A stretch of 64,000 nt of DNA from CAKZLS01 sp963786305 (GCA_963786305.1 CAWAYL010000009.1:62001-126000); one strand, 5' to 3'; positions 48,186-57,891 are shown, counted from the first letter of the stretch. Numbers and translations are program-made. The notes: generated from the sequence alone by a model not told the origin.

Positions 48186-49352
48186 ATGAACCTTACGCCG
48201 GAAAAAGCCCCGCTGCCCGCGGGCATATCTGATCAATTGCCGCCACACGCCGCGTTCGAAGCCGAGATCGTGGAACGGCTGATGACCGCGTTCGCCGGCT
48301 ACGGCTTCGAACGCGTCAAGCCGCCGCTGATCGAATTCGAAGACAGTCTGCTCGGCGGCGACGGAGCGGCCCTGGCGGAACAGACGTTCCGGCTCATGGA
48401 CCCGATATCGCAGCGAATGCTGGCGCTCCGTCCCGACATGACCATGCAGATCGCCCGGATCGCGCAGACACGGCTGACCAATCGCCCGCGCCCGCTGCGG
48501 CTGGGATATGCCGGACAGGTCGTCCGCGTGACGGGCTCGCAGCTGCGCTTCGAACGTCAGTTTGGGGAAGTCGGCGCCGAGATAATCGGCGCGACGTCTC
48601 CCGCCGCCGACGCGGAAGTCATCGTCATGGCGACCGCGGCGCTTCGCGATCTCGGCATGGCGGGGCTCACCGTCGATCTCGGACTTCCGACCCTCGTCCC
48701 GGCGATCCTCGCCGACCAGACCCTGGACCCCGGTTCGTGGTCGCACATTCGGGCCGCGCTCGATCGCAAGGACGAAGCCGCGATTGCCAACCTCGCGCCG
48801 GTGATCGGCCAACAGGCGACATCCCTCCTGTCCGGCCTCGTTGGCGCCACGGGCCGTGCCGGCCTTGCCATCGAACGCTTGAAAGAAACCCATCTGCCGC
48901 CCGCCGCCGCCGCCGAACGCATGGAGTTGGTCAAGGTGTTCGAGCGCGTCGACGCCGAAATGGACGATGTGACGATAAGCATCGATCCGCTGGAAAATCG
49001 CGGCTTCGAATATCACACGGGCGTCACCTTCACCCTCTTCGCGCGCGATGTGCGGGGAGAGCTCGGCAGAGGCGGCCGCTACATGGCGGGCCTGGCCGAT
49101 GGCGAGGCGGAGCCCGCGACGGGCGTAACCCTGTTCATGGACTCCATTGTCCGATCGCTGCCCGTGCCGCGCATCGTCCGTCGGATCTTTCTGCCAGCCG
49201 GCACGCCGTCCTCCGAAGGACGCCGGCTGCGGGCGGAAGGGTGGGTGACCGTCAACGGGCTGGACGCGGATCGTGCTCCGGCGGAACAGGCCGCCCGGCA
49301 ACGATGCACCCACGTCTTCATTGACGGTGAAGCCCACACGGTTAAAACCTAG
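48186..49352 (+). CDS. hisZ: ATP phosphoribosyltransferase regulatory subunit
   Basis: 388-residue class II tRNA-synthetase-like protein that activates short-form HisG in histidine biosynthesis. It has LPAGISDQLPPHAAFEAEIV, LALRPDMTMQIARIAQTRL, the family LRLGYAGQVVRV, and GFEYHTGVTFTLFARDVRGE. Catalytic aminoacylation residues are not conserved, as expected for HisZ. The start could also be at 48123; 48186 fits the family better. It lies 80 bases upstream of purA, a common alphaproteobacterial pair. Confidence 0.9.
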   Translation: MNLTPEKAPLPAGISDQLPPHAAFEAEIVERLMTAFAGYGFERVKPPLIEFEDSLLGGDGAALAEQTFRLMDPISQRMLALRPDMTMQIARIAQTRLTNRPRPLRLGYAGQVVRVTGSQLRFERQFGEVGAEIIGATSPAADAEVIVMATAALRDLGMAGLTVDLGLPTLVPAILADQTLDPGSWSHIRAALDRKDEAAIANLAPVIGQQATSLLSGLVGATGRAGLAIERLKETHLPPAAAAERMELVKVFERVDAEMDDVTISIDPLENRGFEYHTGVTFTLFARDVRGELGRGGRYMAGLADGEAEPATGVTLFMDSIVRSLPVPRIVRRIFLPAGTPSSEGRRLRAEGWVTVNGLDADRAPAEQAARQRCTHVFIDGEAHTVKT

Positions 49353-49432
49353 TGGTGTGGATCCAATCACATCGATCCGTCCCGATGCGACGATGCTCGC
49401 AAGCTTGGGACTGAAATCAGGAATAAAGCGAA

Positions 49433-50726
49433 ATGGCGAACGTGGTGGTCGTCGGCTCTCAATGGGGCGACGAAGGCAAAGGCAAGATCGTTGACTGGCT
49501 CTCGGAGCGCGCCGACGTGGTGGTTCGCTTCCAAGGAGGCCACAACGCCGGGCACACCCTGGTTATCGACGGGGTGACCTACAAACTGAGCTTGCTGCCG
49601 TCGGGCGTGGTGCGCCGGGGCAAGCTGTCGATCATCGGCAATGGCGTGGTTCTCGACCCCTGGGCACTGCTCGACGAAATCGACATCTTGAGGAACCAAG
49701 GGGTGGAGATCAGCCCCGAGAACGTCCGGATCGCCGAGAATGTGCCCTTGATCCTTCCGTTGCACCGCAATCTCGACAAAGCCCGTGAAGCTGGCTCTCG
49801 GCAACGCGCGCATCGGAACGACCGGCCGCGGCATCGGCCCGGCCTACGAGGACAAGGTCGGCCGGCGCGCCATCCGCCTCGGCGACCTCGCCGACGAGGA
49901 TCTCTTTTCGGAGAAGGTCAACACCCTGCTTCTTCATCACAATGCTCTGTTGCGCGGGCTCGGGATGCCGGAAGTCAGCGGCGAAGAACTCGTGGCCGAA
50001 CTCATCGACGTCGCCCCGAAGGTTCTGCCCTACGCCGATACCGTATGGAAAACACTCGACGGCGTGCGCCGGACCGGCAAACGGATTCTGTTCGAAGGCG
50101 CGCAAGGCACCATGCTGGACATCGATCATGGAACCTTCCCCTTCGTCACGTCATCGAACACCGTGGCCGGCGCGGCGGCCGCGGGCTCGGGGCTCGGCCC
50201 TGGCGCAATGGATTACGTGCTCGGCATCACCAAGGCCTACACCACGCGGGTGGGAAGCGGGCCCTTTCCGACCGAGTTGGACGACGCGGTCGGCAAGCGC
50301 CTTGGCGAACGGGGCCGCGAATTCGGCACCGTGACCGGCCGGGCGCGACGATGCGGCTGGTTCGACGCCGTGCTGGTCCGCCAGGCGGTGAAGGTCAACG
50401 GCATTCGCGGCATCGCGCTCACCAAGCTGGATGTCCTCGACGGGATGGAAACGCTGAAGGTCTGCACCGGCTACGAAATCGACGGCGAGCACATCGAGTA
50501 CCTGCCGGCCTCGGCCATTCGCCAGTCCGCCGTCCGGCCCGTCTACGAGGAGGTCGAGGGGTGGTCGGAAAGCACGCGTGGAGCCCGGTCATGGGCGGAT
50601 TTGCCCGCCACGGCCGTCAAATACATCCGGCGCATCGAGGAGCTTATCCAGGCGCCCGTCCACCTGCTTTCGACCAGCCCGGAGCGCGAGGATTCGATCA
50701 TGGTGCGCGATCCGTTCGTCGATTAG
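49433..50726 (+). CDS. purA: Adenylosuccinate synthetase (one frameshift)
   Basis: Makes adenylosuccinate from IMP, aspartate and GTP. It has the GTP-binding SQWGDEGKGKIVDWLSERA with catalytic D13-like position, GGHNAGHTLVIDG, GTTGRGIGPAYEDKVGRRA, FEGAQGTMLDIDHGTFPFVT and LTKLDVLDGMETLKVCTGY. An extra G near 49791 shifts the frame between LDKAREA and ALGNARIGTTGRG; corrected length is 430 residues, which is standard. The gene is normally essential for adenine nucleotide synthesis, so I infer sequence error. Confidence 0.93.
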
Positions 50727-50751
50727 AGCGGGGCGATTTCAGTGTCGTCCG

Positions 50752-50771
50752 CACCGGTCGCGAGACCGGTG
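50752..50771 (+). terminator. Stem-loop after purA
   Basis: A perfect 8-bp stem, CACCGGTC with GACCGGTG, is closed by a GCGA (GNRA-type) tetraloop 25 bases past the purA stop. It is followed by a G-rich stretch and TTTT rather than a clean T-run, so it may end transcription or protect the 3' end. Confidence 0.55.
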
Positions 50772-50781
50772 GGGGGAGGGG

Positions 50782-50817
50782 TGTTTTAAAATGTCGAAAA
50801 CAACCCCATGCACAGTA
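50782..50817 (+). repeat. 36-bp element, copy 2 (downstream of purA)
   Basis: tgttttaaaatgtcgaaaac followed by aaccccatgcacagta. It is identical to copy 1 (44504-44539, opposite strand) except for one base. It begins 55 bases after the purA stop and just after a stem-loop. Its reverse reading frame gives MGLFSTF, but no ribosome binding site supports that as a gene. Confidence 0.85.
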
Positions 50818-50883
50818 GAATTTGCCGCCTTTTCATGCCCTTGGAGTGCAAGAGGTCAGCCCCTGTCAAACGTCCTCGCTCGT

Positions 50884-51120
50884 TCAACGGGAAGGATACC
50901 ATTGCACCGGGAGGTCCGCCGCGCGCTGGCGCATTTGGAACGCGTCGTAGCGGGCCCGCATGCGGAGCCGCGTATCCATTTTGACGCCGAACGCTTTTTC
51001 CACGCGGAGCGCCATCGCGCTTCCTCGGGGCCCAGGTTCCAAAGGTGGGGAAACCGCTTGACGATGGAACCCCATCGCCAGCACGGTCCCTCCTGCCGAG
51101 GAAGCGTGAAACACGATCAC
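50884..51120 (-). pseudogene. HigA-like antitoxin remnant
   Basis: The C-terminal part (MALRVEKAFGVKMDTRLRMR, then ARYDAFQMRQRAADL) closely resembles the C-terminus of XRE-type HigA antitoxins, where EMALRLEKAFG and LRMQ are typical. The upstream helix-turn-helix is degraded (HRQAVSPPLEPGPRGSA in place of a TRQALSxLLNG-type segment) and no toxin is intact. Immediately upstream on the same strand, ITFRYDADGNELYDVD, a stop, then EDYHR resembles a HigB tail ending. I infer a decayed higBA-type module. Confidence 0.5.
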
Positions 51121-51166
51121 AATGGGTTCCTATCAATGAAATTTGGTATTATCGGTGGTAGTCTTC

Positions 51167-51450
51167 TTAATCGACGTCATACAGCTCGTTGCCGTCCGCG
51201 TCGTACCGGAAGGTGATCCGCCGATCCCGAAAGCCGGTTTAGTACAGTGATAGACTGACCCCATACGTGCATCCGGGGGCAATCCCGACGGGGTCGACGA
51301 TGGCGACGATCAAGCGGGAATTGCGGTAAGCGAGATCGATGGGAACCTGGTGCTCGCTTTCGCCGGCGGAGAGGTCCTCACCGTTCTCGACGAAACGTCT
51401 CTCCTCGAGAACGCGTTTGTTCTGGTTAAACGAACCGATGGCCTGGTACG
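51167..51450 (-). pseudogene. Unidentified 3' gene remnant downstream of rpoH
   Basis: In one frame, with no ATG, GTG or TTG before it, the sequence reads QAIGSFNQNKRVLEERRF and VPIDLAYRNSRLIVAIVDP, with a stop at 51239-51241. The same frame continues as TGFRDRRITFRYDADGNELY to a second stop at 51167-51169. The amino-acid pattern looks like real protein (alternating hydrophobic strands, conserved-looking glycine/proline turns), but the 5' end is missing and I recognise no family. Either a truncated gene, or two overlapping remnants, the second being a HigB-like tail. Confidence 0.4.
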
Positions 51451-51479
51451 CCGCGCGGACACACCCGCGCGATGCGGCG

Positions 51480-52365
51480 TCAGCACGCGATGCGCTTCTC
51501 GATGACGGCGTTTCTTACTGATTTTTGCAGCTTTTCGAACGCGCGCACCTCGATCTGTCGAACCCGTTCGCGGGATATTCCGTAGCGTCGGCTCAAACGC
51601 TCCAACGTCATCGGGGTCTCCTTCAGGCGGCGCTCCAAAATAATGTGGCGCTCCCGGTCGGACAGGTTCGTCAGCGCACCCGAAAGAAGCGCCCGCCGCG
51701 TTTCGAGCTCCTCGCTCTCCGCCAGACGGTTTTCCTGGACTCTCCTCCTGGTCGATCAGCCAATCCTGCCACTCGCCCTCCCCCTCCTCGCGCAACGGCG
51801 CGTTGAGCGAGCTGTCGGGCCCGGAGATACGGCGGTTCATTTGAACGACATCGCTTTCCGCCACCCGGAGGCGATCGGCGATACCGGCGACATGCTCCGG
51901 CGTAAGATCTCCCTCCTCGATGGCCTGCATTTGGCCCTTGAGTTTCCTCAGGTTGAAGAACAGCTTTTTCTGGGCCGCGGTCGTGCCCATCTTCACCAAC
52001 GACCAGGAATGAAGGATATATTCCTGAATTGAGGCTCGGATCCACCACATGGCGTAGGTCGCGAGCCGGAACCCCCGGCCCGCATCGAAGCGCACGACCG
52101 CCTGCATCATGCCGACGTTGCCCTCGGAAACGAGTTCTCCCAAGGGCAGGCCGTAACCGCGATAACCCATGGCGATTTTCGCGACGAGACGCAGATGACT
52201 GGTCACCAGCTGGTGCGCCGCATCGACATCGCCGTCATCGGCCCAGCTCCGGGCAAGCCGCTGTTCCTCTTCGGGCGCCAACATCGGATACTTGCGAATT
52301 TGCTGAAGATATCGCCCAAGATTACGGTCCGGCACGATATGCAGGTCACTGACCACTCTCGCCAT
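51480..52365 (-). CDS. rpoH: RNA polymerase sigma-32 factor (one frameshift)
   Basis: Heat-shock sigma factor, 294 residues after correction. Region 2 is complete (LVTSHLRLVAKIAMGYRGYG, GNVGMMQAVVRFDAGRGFRL, YAMWWIRASIQEYILHSWSL), with the RpoH-box-like KKLFFNLRKLK. Region 4 reads LSDRERHIILERRLKE and GISRERVRQIEVRAFEKLQK. An extra C near 51736 shifts the frame after DWLIDQEES; removing it yields a terminus EKRIAC at 51480. It lies downstream of rluD on the same strand, the usual alphaproteobacterial arrangement. Confidence 0.93.
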
Positions 52366-52486
52366 CGTCGTCCTCCCCGTTCGGCGCGCGGCTGGATTTT
52401 TACCGAGCCCTGTATTCTTTCGACGTTATTCAGCGGCGAACGTAACGATAATGATACCGCAGTGGACTGCTGGAATATACACAAAA

Positions 52487-53459
52487 TTACAGGGGGTCCA
52501 GGAACGCCAGTAATGCCTGGAATTGCGGCGGGCTTGCCGACTGGAACCGCAATCGCTCGCCGCTCAGCGGATGGGTAATCCCGATCAGATAGGCGTGAAG
52601 TGCCTGACCCTGGGGGTCGGGGAATGACGAGCGCGATGGCTCCGGCAGGTTGCGAACCCGATTGCGGCCGCCGCCGTAGACCGCGTCACCGAGGAGCGGA
52701 TGTCCGATCGCCGCCATGTGGACGCGAATCTGATGCGTTCGCCCCGTCGCGAGCCGGCATTCGACGAGGCTGGCGAGCGAGCCAAACGCCTTCAGCACCG
52801 TGTATTGCGTCAGCGCGGGCTTGCCGCCGCGCGCCACGACCGCCATTTTTTTCCGGTTCGAGGGGCACCGGCCGAGAGTGTTGTGGATGCGCCCGTGGCG
52901 CGGCCGCGGCACGCCCCAGGCGATGGCCTGGTAGGCGCGCTCGACACTATGCTCGGAAAACTGACGGACCAGACCGAGATGGGCTTCATCGCTCTTGGCG
53001 ACGACAATCAGGCCACTGGTGTCCTTGTCGAGACGATGGACGATGCCGGGACGAGAACTCGCCGCCGATGCCGGAGAGACCGTCGGCACAATGCGCCAGC
53101 AACGCATTGACCAACGTACCGTCGGCATTGCCGGCGCCCGGGTGGACCACAAGTCCGGCGGGCTTGTCGACGATAATGAGATGCGCATCCTCATACACAA
53201 CGTCGATGGGAATGGGTTGCGCGCGTGGCGCGGACGCCGCCACGGGAGGAACGACCACCCCGTAGGTTTCACCCGCCGAGACCCTGCGCGACGGATCCTT
53301 CAGGGGCCCGTGACCGCGAACCTCCACCAGACCATCGGCGATGAGCGTTTGCAGGCGGGTCCGCGACAGGTGTGGGATCGCCTCCGCCAGCAAACGGTCG
53401 AGCCGCATGCCGGCCTTGTCCTGGCTTGCCGTCACGGTGTAAGTGGAAGGATCTTTCAT
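52487..53459 (-). CDS. rluD: Pseudouridine synthase, RluD/RluA family (one frameshift)
   Basis: Modifies uridines in 23S rRNA. An N-terminal S4-like RNA-binding domain (RLDRLLAEAIPHLSRTRLQT) is followed by VVHPGAGNADGTLVNALLAH. The catalytic aspartate is in RPGIVHRLDKDTSGLIVVAK, and the C-terminal RLATGRTHQIRVHMA and GHPLLGD are present. An extra base near 53053 breaks the frame just before RPGIVHRLD; corrected length is 323 residues. ATG 53457-53459 is chosen because it begins the S4 domain directly. Divergent from a DUF6476-like gene 21 bases away. Confidence 0.92.
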
Positions 53460-53480
53460 CGCAGGGGCCGGGCACACGTC

Positions 53481-53864
53481 ATGCAAGCACTCAAGGGTTT
53501 GGTTGTTGGGCTGGGCTTGCTCATCGTTGTCGGTGTCGTGCTCCTGGGATACGGATTCTACGTGCAATACCAAAAGAAAGACGTCGCGCTGTTCAATGAT
53601 GCGGCCGATAGCCCCGTCGTCGCCAGCCCGCCTGTCGCCGGCGGGCCAGCCGCCGCCGTGGGGACCACCAAGGCCGAGGCACCGCCCAACACCGGGTTCG
53701 GCGAGACGCGGCTCGACCTGCCCGAAGGATGCACCGTAACGGAGATGCACCCCAGCGGACAGAGATTGTATCTGCGGACCGGCCCAGCCGGCCTTTGCGA
53801 GCGAATCGTCATCATCGACACCGCCACCGGCGGCCTGCTGGGCACCATTGTCGTGAAGCCATGA
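53481..53864 (+). CDS. Small membrane-anchored protein (DUF6476-like)
   Basis: 127 residues. An N-terminal membrane helix (MQALKGLVVGLGLLIVVGVV) is followed by a proline/alanine linker and a compact C-terminal domain: RLDLPEGCTVTEMHPSGQRL, LCERIVIIDTATGGLLGTIV. Small proteins of this layout, annotated DUF6476, are typically divergent from the rluD gene in alphaproteobacteria, as here. Function unknown. Confidence 0.75.
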   Translation: MQALKGLVVGLGLLIVVGVVLLGYGFYVQYQKKDVALFNDAADSPVVASPPVAGGPAAAVGTTKAEAPPNTGFGETRLDLPEGCTVTEMHPSGQRLYLRTGPAGLCERIVIIDTATGGLLGTIVVKP

Positions 53865-53923
53865 GGGCGTTTCCGGAACCATGAGGGTTTGTCCCGGGCC
53901 ATGCTGGTGATTTCCGGGCCAAG

Positions 53924-54346
53924 ATGCTGATCCCCGAGCGGCTGGTCAGGCAAATGGCGCACGCCGCCGAGCGCGCCTATCCGGAGGAATGCTGCGGCCT
54001 GCTGATCGGCCACGGCGACGACGCCACGGCAATAGCCGTCACCGGCGTCGCCGCCAGCCGCAACGTCGCCAAGGGACGCGAACGCGACCGATTCGAAGTG
54101 GATCCGGAGGTGCGGTTCGACCTCATGCGCGCGCTCGAGGGCGGTCGCGACCGCATCGTCGGTCACTACCACTCTCACCCCGACCATCCCGCCCGGCCAT
54201 CGGCCCGCGACGCCGAAATGGCCTGGGAGCCGGATCCTGGTCTGGGTCATCGTGTCGGTGGGGACGGCCGCGCCGGCGAGGTCCGGGCGCATGTCCTCGA
54301 GCCCGGTCTCGAACGGTTCCGCGAGATCCCCCTTCATTGCCGATAG
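53924..54346 (+). CDS. M67-family JAMM metallopeptidase (compensating frameshifts)
   Basis: 140 residues. The JAMM zinc site is complete: glutamate in PEECCGLLIG, then HYHSHPDHPARPSARDAEMA with H-x-H and S-x-x-D. Bacterial members of the Mov34/MPN/PAD-1 family remove ubiquitin-like or sulfur-carrier extensions, or process small peptides. An extra C near 54236 and a missing G near 54262 put about 9 codons out of frame; corrected, the segment reads DLVWVIVSVGDGRAGEVRAH and joins the rest. Because the two changes cancel, the start and stop are in the same frame. It precedes the DUF4921 gene. Confidence 0.82.
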   Translation: MLIPERLVRQMAHAAERAYPEECCGLLIGHGDDATAIAVTGVAASRNVAKGRERDRFEVDPEVRFDLMRALEGGRDRIVGHYHSHPDHPARPSARDAEMAWEPDPGLGHRVGGDGRAGEVRAHVLEPGLERFREIPLHCR

Positions 54347-54462
54347 CGGCGCACCGGAACACCGGCCACGCCCGTCGTGGAAACGGGTACGGCGGCGCAC
54401 CATGATTGACAAACGAGCCGCGGCCTCGGTATCTGAGGCTGACAACATCGGGGGTACTACCC

Positions 54463-55856
54463 ATGCTGCCGGAACTGATCCCGGACACCAATTATCTGCT
54501 GCGGATGGAAGACGGCACCATCAAGCAGGTCAACCCCTTTACCGGCACCGAGGTCTGGACCGTGCCCGGGCGGGCCAACCGGCCGCTCAACCTCGAAAAG
54601 CGGGAAGGCAGGCGGCTGGACCCGGGCAAGGCCGACGATCACTGCGCGTTCTGTGCGGCCCGCTACCTGCAGACACCGCCGGAGAAGGCGCGCCTGGTCA
54701 AGACCGCCGGCGGCTACGAGACGCTGCGCCAACTCAGGGCGGAAGTCATTCAACGACACCGTGGCCGAGTTCCGCCGCGTTCCCAACATGTTCGAGATCG
54801 TCTCCTACGACTACTGGGAGAAAAACTTCGGCTACAGCCTCCCCGAAACGGCGCAATCCCACAAACATGGATACCTGTCGACGGACATGGGACGCCGTCA
54901 CGTACTCGGCGTGGTGGAACAACGGCTCGCCCTTTCGGGACTGGATGCGGCGGCGATCAAGGCCATCTCCCTGGAAGACAAGCTGCGAATGGCCAACGGT
55001 TTTTTCGGCGGCGGCCACGAACTGATCGTTGCGCGAAGGCACTACGAGGAGGACGCCGAGTACGACAATCAGTTCGCGTCGTCGGGCTCGATGACGCCCG
55101 GAAGAGCACTATCAGTACATCCACTTCACCATCGATGCGGTCCGCGACATCTATGTCACCAATCGATACGTCCGTTACGTCGCGGTGTTTCAGAACTGGC
55201 TCCGGCCGGCGGGCGCGTCCTTCGATCACCTGCACAAGCAACTCGTCGCCATCGACGAACGCGGCGTCCAGAACGAAGTCGAGACGCGGTTGGCCCGCGC
55301 CAATCCCAATATCTACAACGAAGCGGCGGTCAACTTCGCCGGCTACCGCAACCTGGTCTTCGCCGAAAACGATCACGCCATCGCCTTCGCCGGATACGGC
55401 CACCGGGTACCCACCCTCGAGATCTTTTCCAAGAGCGAACGCAGTCAGCCGTGGAACCACTCGGCCGACGAACTGCGCGGCATGTCGAACATCATTCACG
55501 CCTGCCACGCCGCCATGGGGCCGGACATTCCGTGCAACGAGGAATGGTACTACAAACCGCCCGATGTCGATGTGGCCATGCCGTGGCGGGTGCTCATCAA
55601 GTGGCGCATCTCCACCGCCGCCGGCTTCGAGGGCGGAACCAAGATCTACGTCAACACCATCGATCCCGAAAGCCTGCGCGACAAGATGGTGCCGCGGCTG
55701 TTCGAGCTGAAGAACGCCGGCGGGATCGCTCCGATAAAGGTCGCTTTCGAGTGCGATTGCGTGCCGAACTGTCTGAAATACAATCCGGCGGTCCGCAGGC
55801 AGATGGCGACGGACCCCGAGTTCCCCCCGCTCTCCGGCGAGACGCGAGCGCGTTAA
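54463..55856 (+). CDS. DUF4921 / galactose-1-phosphate uridylyltransferase-like protein (two frameshifts)
   Basis: 463 residues after correction. The N-terminal MLPELIPDTNYLLRMEDGTI and NPFTGTEVWTVPGRANRPL, a CxxC pair in HCAFCAARY, and the histidine-triad-like FDHLHKQL (H-x-H-x-Q, as in GalT) support a HIT/GalT-fold nucleotidyltransferase of the DUF4921 type. Extra bases near 54748 (GTC-A-TTCAAC) and 55100 (CCC-G-GAAGAG) split the frame in three. The substrate is unknown; sugar metabolism genes are not adjacent. It ends 86 bases before tRNA-Glu. Confidence 0.75.
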
Positions 55857-55942
55857 ATCCGGTCAAAGGTTGTTCACTGGCGGCGAACGGGTAATCTTCT
55901 TGATCCGGGTGCGTGAGTCCCTGTAAACGTAGGTCTCGCTGC

Positions 55943-56018
55943 GTCCCCTTCGTCTAGAGGCCTAGGACACCGCCCTCTCACGGCGGCAACAGGGGTTCGA
56001 ATCCCCTAGGGGACGCCA
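55943..56018 (+). tRNA. tRNA-Glu (anticodon CTC)
   Basis: 76-nt cloverleaf. The acceptor stem gtcccct pairs with aggggac, followed by discriminator G and encoded CCA. The anticodon stem ccgcc/ggcgg has loop cctctca-type with anticodon CTC. The T arm is aggggttcgaatcccct. Reads GAG. Confidence 0.97.
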
Positions 56019-56151
56019 TCCGCTCAAAACCGCTGACGCCATTTGTGTCGTCCCGCCGCGCGGATTTTTTGGCGGCGACGACGGAACATTGGTTGTTTCT
56101 CCGTGTTGGTCGCCCGGTTGCGACTGTTCGCTAGACCAAACGGGAGTATCG

Positions 56152-57891
56152 ATGCCTATGTTTTGGCGGGTCCTGCATTCCATCACGTTTCTGATTGTCA
56201 TGACCCTGTCGGCGACGGCGCAGGGACAGGGTTCCGGAGGGTCGAGCCGCTATTTCGAGGTGGATACCCTGAATGCCGGTCTTCCGCCCCGCCCGGCGGC
56301 CGTCAATCTCGACACGCCGCAGGCGGCGATGGAGACGTTCCTGTTTGCCGGCCGCCAGCAGCAGTGGAAGACGGCTGCCTACGCGCTCGACCTCTCCATG
56401 GTCGAGCCGGGTCAACAGGCCGAACGGGGGCCCGAGCTCGCCGCACACCTGTATGAGGTGCTGCAGACCGCAACGTGGCTCGACTGGAACGCGCTTCCCG
56501 ACCGGCCGGACGGGCTCGATGCTTTCGCGACGTCGAAGGACCCGACCGCCGGTGAGCCGCGGCGAAACATTCGCCTCGCGCTTGTCAATCTGCCGGACCG
56601 GCCGGTCTCGCTTCGACTGGCGCGGCTGAAATCCGCCAACGGTGATCCGGCCTGGGTGTTCTCGAGTCAGACCGTCGAGAACATCCCGGCGATGTATGCC
56701 AAATTCGGGCCGACACGGTTCGAGCGCGCGTTGCCCGGCGTCCTGCGCACGCAGGCGTTCTGGACGCTCGACTGGTGGGAAGTCATCGCGTTCCCCGTGC
56801 TGATCCTGCTCGCGTTTTTCGCCGCCGCCGTGACCTACACGGTCATCCAGCGACAGGAACGGCGATCGCTGCGCTTCGCGTCGGAGATCGCCCGGGCAAC
56901 GAAGATCCCTCTGGCGCTGCTGGTTTTTGTCGCCACCTTCGTCGTGGTCAAGAGTTTCGTGTTTACGTTTTCAGGGTCGATCAACATGATCCTGACCCCC
57001 ATTCAGACCACGGCTTTCATCGTCGCGTTCATCTTTATCGCCGTCGGGATCATAGACGCCGTGCTCGACCGAATGGCGAAACGCGATATCGATGAGTTAA
57101 GTGATCCGCAAACGGCCAAGGAACGCACGGTCTACACGAATGTTTCCGCGGCAAGGCGCGTGGGCATCGCTCTGGCGATCATCATCGGCATCGCTTTCGT
57201 TCTGGTTCAGATCAATGCCTTTCAGTCGCTCGGTTTCTCGATACTGGCGTCGGCCGGTTTCGTGGGCCTCATCCTGGTTTTTGCCGCGCGGACCATGCTC
57301 GAAGACGTCATGGCCAGCTTGCAGATCGCGTTCGCCAAAACGGCACGGATCGGAGACGCCGTGCTGTACGAAGGGCAGTGGTGCTACGTGGAGAAGATCA
57401 AGTTCACCCATGTGCAGCTCCGAAGCTGGGACAATCGCCGCCTGATGGTGCCGGTGAACCATTTCGTTTCCCATCCCATGGAAAACTGGTCGAAGCAAGA
57501 TGCCAGTCTTTTGAAACCCGTGCTGCTGCGCCTCGACCACCGTGCCGATATCGACAAACTGCGCGAAGCCTTTCAGGAATTTGTCCGACAAGACGATGAC
57601 ATTATCGAAAAAGACGACTGCAAGGTGCAGGTCATCGATCAGGATACCGACAGCATCGCCGTTCGGTTTTACGTCACGGCATCCGACCCCGTGACGGCCT
57701 GGGAAATGCATTGCCGCCTGCGTGAATTCATGGTCAAGACCGCGGCCAGGCTCGATGCCGACACGCTTCCGGACGCGGCCAACCGCTCCGCCTACCTGCC
57801 GCGCGAGCGCGAAGTCATCATGAATGATTTCAGCGGCGGGAGCGAGGGCAAGGAAGAAGCCGAGAAGCGCCGGCGTTCGGCTTCCGCCTAG
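56152..57891 (+). CDS. Mechanosensitive ion channel (MscS family) with periplasmic N-domain
   Basis: 579 residues. A signal peptide (about residues 1-24) and a periplasmic domain (to about residue 205, with NLDTPQAAMETFLFAGRQQQ) are followed by several membrane helices. The MscS core has FSILASAGFVGLILVFAART as pore helix, then EDVMASLQIAFAKTARIGD and the beta domain VEKIKFTHVQLRSWDNRRLM. It releases solutes under membrane tension; the large periplasmic domain suggests a specialised paralogue. ATG 56152 follows a GGGAG site. Confidence 0.92.
   Translation: MPMFWRVLHSITFLIVMTLSATAQGQGSGGSSRYFEVDTLNAGLPPRPAAVNLDTPQAAMETFLFAGRQQQWKTAAYALDLSMVEPGQQAERGPELAAHLYEVLQTATWLDWNALPDRPDGLDAFATSKDPTAGEPRRNIRLALVNLPDRPVSLRLARLKSANGDPAWVFSSQTVENIPAMYAKFGPTRFERALPGVLRTQAFWTLDWWEVIAFPVLILLAFFAAAVTYTVIQRQERRSLRFASEIARATKIPLALLVFVATFVVVKSFVFTFSGSINMILTPIQTTAFIVAFIFIAVGIIDAVLDRMAKRDIDELSDPQTAKERTVYTNVSAARRVGIALAIIIGIAFVLVQINAFQSLGFSILASAGFVGLILVFAARTMLEDVMASLQIAFAKTARIGDAVLYEGQWCYVEKIKFTHVQLRSWDNRRLMVPVNHFVSHPMENWSKQDASLLKPVLLRLDHRADIDKLREAFQEFVRQDDDIIEKDDCKVQVIDQDTDSIAVRFYVTASDPVTAWEMHCRLREFMVKTAARLDADTLPDAANRSAYLPREREVIMNDFSGGSEGKEEAEKRRRSASA

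Noticed and set aside
48129..49370. 413-codon open frame opposite hisZ
   Set aside because: Same GC-driven mirror effect; arginine-, glycine- and histidine-rich with no domain, while HisZ is clear on the plus strand.
50786..51136. Frame ending MGLFSTF in the 36-bp element, also seen at 44501
   Set aside because: The shared amino acids come only from the 36-bp DNA repeat; there is no ribosome binding site and the two frames differ outside the repeat.
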